Assembly (NCBI GenBank): GCA_907164885.2
Contig: OU015490.1
Location: 240,280,139-240,344,138, forward strand
Length of the DNA: 64,000 nucleotides
Direction of reading: 5' to 3'
DNA from: Dolomedes plantarius
Taxonomy: Eukaryota; Arthropoda; Arachnida; Araneae; Dolomedidae
In this document: positions 60,715-64,000 of the stretch, piece by piece
How positions within the stretch are numbered: the stretch's first letter is position 1
Layout of the letters: each line of letters begins with the position of its first letter
The notes under the pieces: model-generated
The model's database searches: none
Seen by the model: the letters and a program-made list of their open reading frames with translations, nothing else
Told to the model about the DNA's origin: nothing
Position numbers and translations under genes: made by a program

Positions 60715-61000
60715 AAAACTGAGATTAAAATCAAAAGGGCAAAATTTCAGAAAAGGAATCACGGTATAAACAAAAACTAAATACAACTTAAATCAGAACT
60801 ATAAATGAAAGACCCTGAAATAAAACTGAGATTAAAATCAAGAGTGCAAATTTAAAAAAAAGGAAATGAAAAGCATGTTTTGAAATTATAGAAATGCAAA
60901 AACAAAATAAATGACTGAAAAAGTTTGCCTTAAAACTGAGATTAAAATGAAAAGGGCAAAATTAAAGAAAAGGAAACACAGTATAGCCAAAGATGACAAA
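60715..61000. repeat. ~108-bp minisatellite in Helitron 3' region
   Basis: AAAACTGAGATTAAAAT(C/G)AA recurs at 60715, 60822 and 60932. Confidence 0.85.
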
Positions 61001-61156
61001 ACTGCAAACGTGGCCACTAACTGGCCTTTTTATGACGGTACTGCTGTTTTCCACACCACGCTACAGCGAAGGCGCCTTATCCTCCTTTCGCAATATATGC
61101 AAGGTGAAGATTCCCCAGTAGGAATATATTTCCTTAATTAATTATTTAAAAATTAA

Positions 61157-61740
61157 AAACAATCAATTTTTATAATATCAATCATTTTTTAAATTAAAAA
61201 AAATTAGTCAATGCAAAAAATCATCTCCATGAATTTGAACAGAAAAGTAATATTCAGACAGTGGGAAAAAATGTAATTATACAAATATAAATTAAACATT
61301 ATTATACACTACAGGCCTAAATACACTAAAAAAGTTGAAAGCTTTTATATATTTACATTTAAACCATTTATGAGTTGAAAATAATGTAAAAAGCAATCAA
61401 TTTTTATAATATCTGAATCATTTTTCATGTCAACCAAAAATTAGTCCCTGTAAAAAAACACTAACATTATCTCCATTAATTTGTACAAAAAAAAATATTC
61501 AGACAGTGGGAAAAAAAATTTAATTATACAAATAGAAATGAAACATTAATATACACTACAGGCCTAAATACACTAACAAAAGTTGAAAGCTTTTATATAT
61601 CTACATTTAAACCATTTATGAGTTAAAAATAATGTAAAAAGCAATCAATTTGTATCTGAATCATTTTTCATGTCAACAAAAAATTACTCCCTGCAAAAAA
61701 ACATTAACATTATCTCCATTAATTTGAATTTATAATAAAC
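61157..61740. repeat. 247-bp tandem repeat in Helitron 3' region
   Basis: TACACTACAGGCCTAAATAC is at 61305 and 61552; AGCAATCAATTT and TTCAGACAGTGGGAAAAAA also repeat at 247 bases. About 2.3 units, well conserved. Confidence 0.9.
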
Positions 61741-61837
61741 CACTAAAAGTCAAATAGGAAAAATGTCAAATTGTCTTTAGGAAAGTAAAGAATTTTGAAA
61801 AGTAAAGCTGAAAAGTGAAAATGTCACTTTGTCGAAT

Positions 61838-62100
61838 GTTTGCTAAACAAAATCAATTTAAAAACTCAACACAGTATAAATAAGATTGAAATTGTGGAAT
61901 GCTTGTTAACCAAAATCAATTAAAATGTAAACACAGTATAAATAATGTTTAAAAAAACCATGTGAAATGTTATACACATCTCAGAATTTTAGTAGATTCA
62001 CCCTTTCATCATTCTTCTACTACTAAATGTTAAAAAGTAAAAATGTCAAATTGTCTAACGTTTGTTAACAAAAATCAATTTAAAAACTAAAGACTGTATA
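61838..62100. repeat. Short repeats in Helitron 3' region
   Basis: GTTTGCTAAACAAAATCAAT-like units ending in CAGTATAAATA are seen near 61838, 61901 and 62061. Confidence 0.7.
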
Positions 62101-62340
62101 AATAACAAAGAATTAATAACAGTATAAATAACATAAAATAAATAAACTACATTGCTCCTTTTATTTGTGTCTTTCAAAAGGCTGATATAAATTAAATTAA
62201 CACTTCTTGATCTGTGGTTTGTCTATTCATGTTGTTGGCTTGAATGCTATATTAAAGTCTGTATAGCGTTGATAAAATTAACTTGAGTCTTCTTTCACTT
62301 TTCTTTCTTGAAATATCAGTTTAGAGAGCCTCAGGATATA

Positions 62341-64000
62341 CTATTTTTTTGTTCTTCCATTTGGAGCTAGGATGTAGAGATTTTCGGCTTTTCCAACTCT
62401 AGAACAACCCACATAAAGTTGACCATGGGAGAAACAAGGTTTGAGAAGATCGAGTCCAACTACTTTTAGCGATTGCCCTTGCACTTTGTTAATGCTCATG
62501 GCGAAACTTAAACGGACAGGGAACTGAAGTATTTTAAATTGAAATGGTATATTGGAAGGGATGATTGGTATCCTGGGAATAAATGCGACTTCCTGCAGAA
62601 TGTCCTGTCATAATGGTGGATTCAATCACATTCGGCATCAGATTCTTTACAGCAAGTCTTGTTCCATTGCAGAGTGAAGGTGGATGCAGATTTCTCAGAA
62701 GCATATCTGGTGCACCAATCTTCAGCTCTAATATGTGAGAGGGTACTCCAGATGGCTCCAACGTATTTAAAAATTCTGTGGTGTAGTGTACCGCTTCTTC
62801 TGTATCACAGGTGGTGTCAATCGATTTGTAAACTTGAGCTTTCCCTGGAAATTCTTGTAAAAGCTGCTTATTGATGACGTTCACATCTTCGTTTCTTGGG
62901 TCAAGGATTGCTCTTTCTCACAGCCATGTATGATCAATGAAGTGCTGGGCCACATTTGGAAACACCGCCTCTTTCAGCTGTTGTTGAGTTGTCACAATCA
63001 TTCCAATCGTTCCCATGGCTATACATCCTGTATTTTCAGCAGTAATGGATCCATTTCTAAGTTGTAGAAGGTTATCTGCAAATTGCTGGGCTGAGGGATC
63101 ACCATTGACATGAACTCGCATGTTTGTTGAAAGACCAAGTCTTTCGATGTCATTCTACACGTAAGACGATTTTAATCAGGCCTGCATTTCATCCGCCCTG
63201 GTTCCCTTGCCTTTCCTGAATTTTTTGAAATGTTACATGTACGAGTCTCTGTGTTTGACAGATTTAAGGTTAACTTGAAAGCCGAGTGAGCTGTCCTCCC
63301 TCCTGTCAATAGTGTTGTAGGAATGCCAGAAGAAGCAACAGCCAGGGAAATCTCGTTTCTGTGTCACACTTTAGCCAAAAGAAGATTGATTAGAAAAGTC
63401 TTCCCTGTACCGCCCGGAGCATCCAAAAAGAATATGCCACCGCGACAATTGAAAACTGCTGTTGTGATCTTGTCAAATGCTTCCTTTTGATCTGGGACCA
63501 TTTTCGGCTCATTTTCCTCTATGTATGTTGCAAGTACATTCGTATCATAATTTCGCTCCATACGTTCTTCACTCGGCAGGACTCAATCAAGGTTTCGATT
63601 GGGTTGTGGAAGTCCTAAGCTTTTTAGGTCCGATCCACCCATTAATATAATTTTGTCCTCAATGTCTATTAGCACTCTGTTGAAGATGTCGTCACTGTAG
63701 TCCAGATCCATATTCTGCTGCTGCACGCGTGCTTGGTGCAGCATGTCTTCGGACAGGTTCTCCTTATGATTCATCCGTACTGTTCGGGAGATGACATGGA
63801 GCATGTATGTAGCATTACAGCAAACAGATTCCGTAAAACCTTTGGTGATCGAGATGCAGCCGCTTCTTCGAGTGCATTGTTCCAGTGGTCATCGTTCTCC
63901 AAAAGGTCTCTAAGCTGGCAGGCCTTTTTGTAAGTTTCACAGAGCCGTCCCTGAAATGCTTTCAAATCTTCAAATGATTTTGGGCCTGGTACTTCATGCA
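62341..64000 (-). pseudogene. Helitron PIF1-like helicase, C-terminal part, decayed
   Basis: The helicase would unwind DNA during rolling-circle transposition. From the window edge inward: EVPGPKSFEDLKAFQGRLCE and PKVLRNLFAVMLHTCSM (linker before the helicase), then FFLDAPGGTGKTFLINLLLA (Walker A), SLAVASSGIPTTLLTGGRTA (motif Ia), STNMRVHVNGDPSAQQFADN, NEDVNVINKQLLQEFPGKAQ, FAMSINKVQGQSLKVVGLDL (motif V) and GQLYVGCSRVGKAENLYILA (motif VI). TAG at 62341 ends it. Breaks: frameshift near 63790, stops near 63585, 63364 and 62915, frameshift near 62605. Motifs II (Walker B) and III are missing: at about 63205 the sequence jumps from NISKNSGK to TRADEMQA. The protein cannot be active. Confidence 0.93.

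Larger units (their letters stand above)
60461..64000 (-). mobile_element. Large Helitron, family 2-related, 3' part
   Basis: The minus-strand 3' end ACGGGTATTCAGCTAG lies at 60461 with T outside. It matches the short Helitrons at 3299, 31342 and 42299 for the first ~200 bases, so this element may represent their autonomous source family. The coding region for the helicase runs from 62341 to beyond the window; the 5' end and Rep domain are not seen. Confidence 0.88.

Overview
The window looks like repeat-rich, AT-rich intergenic DNA from an arthropod genome, most likely a spider. The assignment rests on the mix of Tc1-like families, Helitrons and tRNA-derived SINE-like repeats, on the many long (TA)n tracts, and on my general memory of such genomes; it is inference, not proof. 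I found no convincing host protein-coding gene. Every coding region I can support belongs to a mobile element, and only one, the Tc1-like transposase at 19713-20738, is open from start to stop with all catalytic residues.

Layout. 1-6.4 kb: a large imperfect inverted repeat (arms 595-975 and 2655-3030) encloses a short Helitron and a SINE-like piece; a second Helitron lies at 3299-4275. 7.0-9.9 kb: a homogeneous 163-bp satellite of about 18 units. 11.2-12.6 kb: a decayed Tc1 element. 16.4-24.5 kb: two near-identical Tc1 copies (one intact), LINE and mariner remnants, and another Tc1 element broken by a Helitron. 27-32 kb: a Ty3/gypsy-like gag and protease remnant joined directly to a 5'-truncated Tc1 copy, then a Helitron. 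34.8-37.9 kb: a LINE RNase H fragment, a dead Tc1 element and a small MITE. 38-52 kb: mostly unrecognised DNA with palindromes, a possible solo LTR, a Helitron swollen by 600 bp of TA repeat, SINEs and old tandem repeats. 52.9-59.8 kb: four Tc1-type elements standing nearly end to end and separated only by TA or CA tracts, one carrying a TTAA-flanked piggyBac-type insertion. 60.5-64 kb: the 3' end and decayed helicase region of a large Helitron running off the window.

The clearest results are structural: (1) a Helitron caught inside a Tc1 element whose paralogous empty site is also in the window; (2) a Tc1-like group with 32 rather than 34 residues between the second and third catalytic acids, with one intact and one nearly intact copy; (3) Tc1 ends that repeatedly abut TA microsatellites; (4) nested insertions and duplications that give a relative time order. 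I did not find a defence system, operon or other novel protein machinery.
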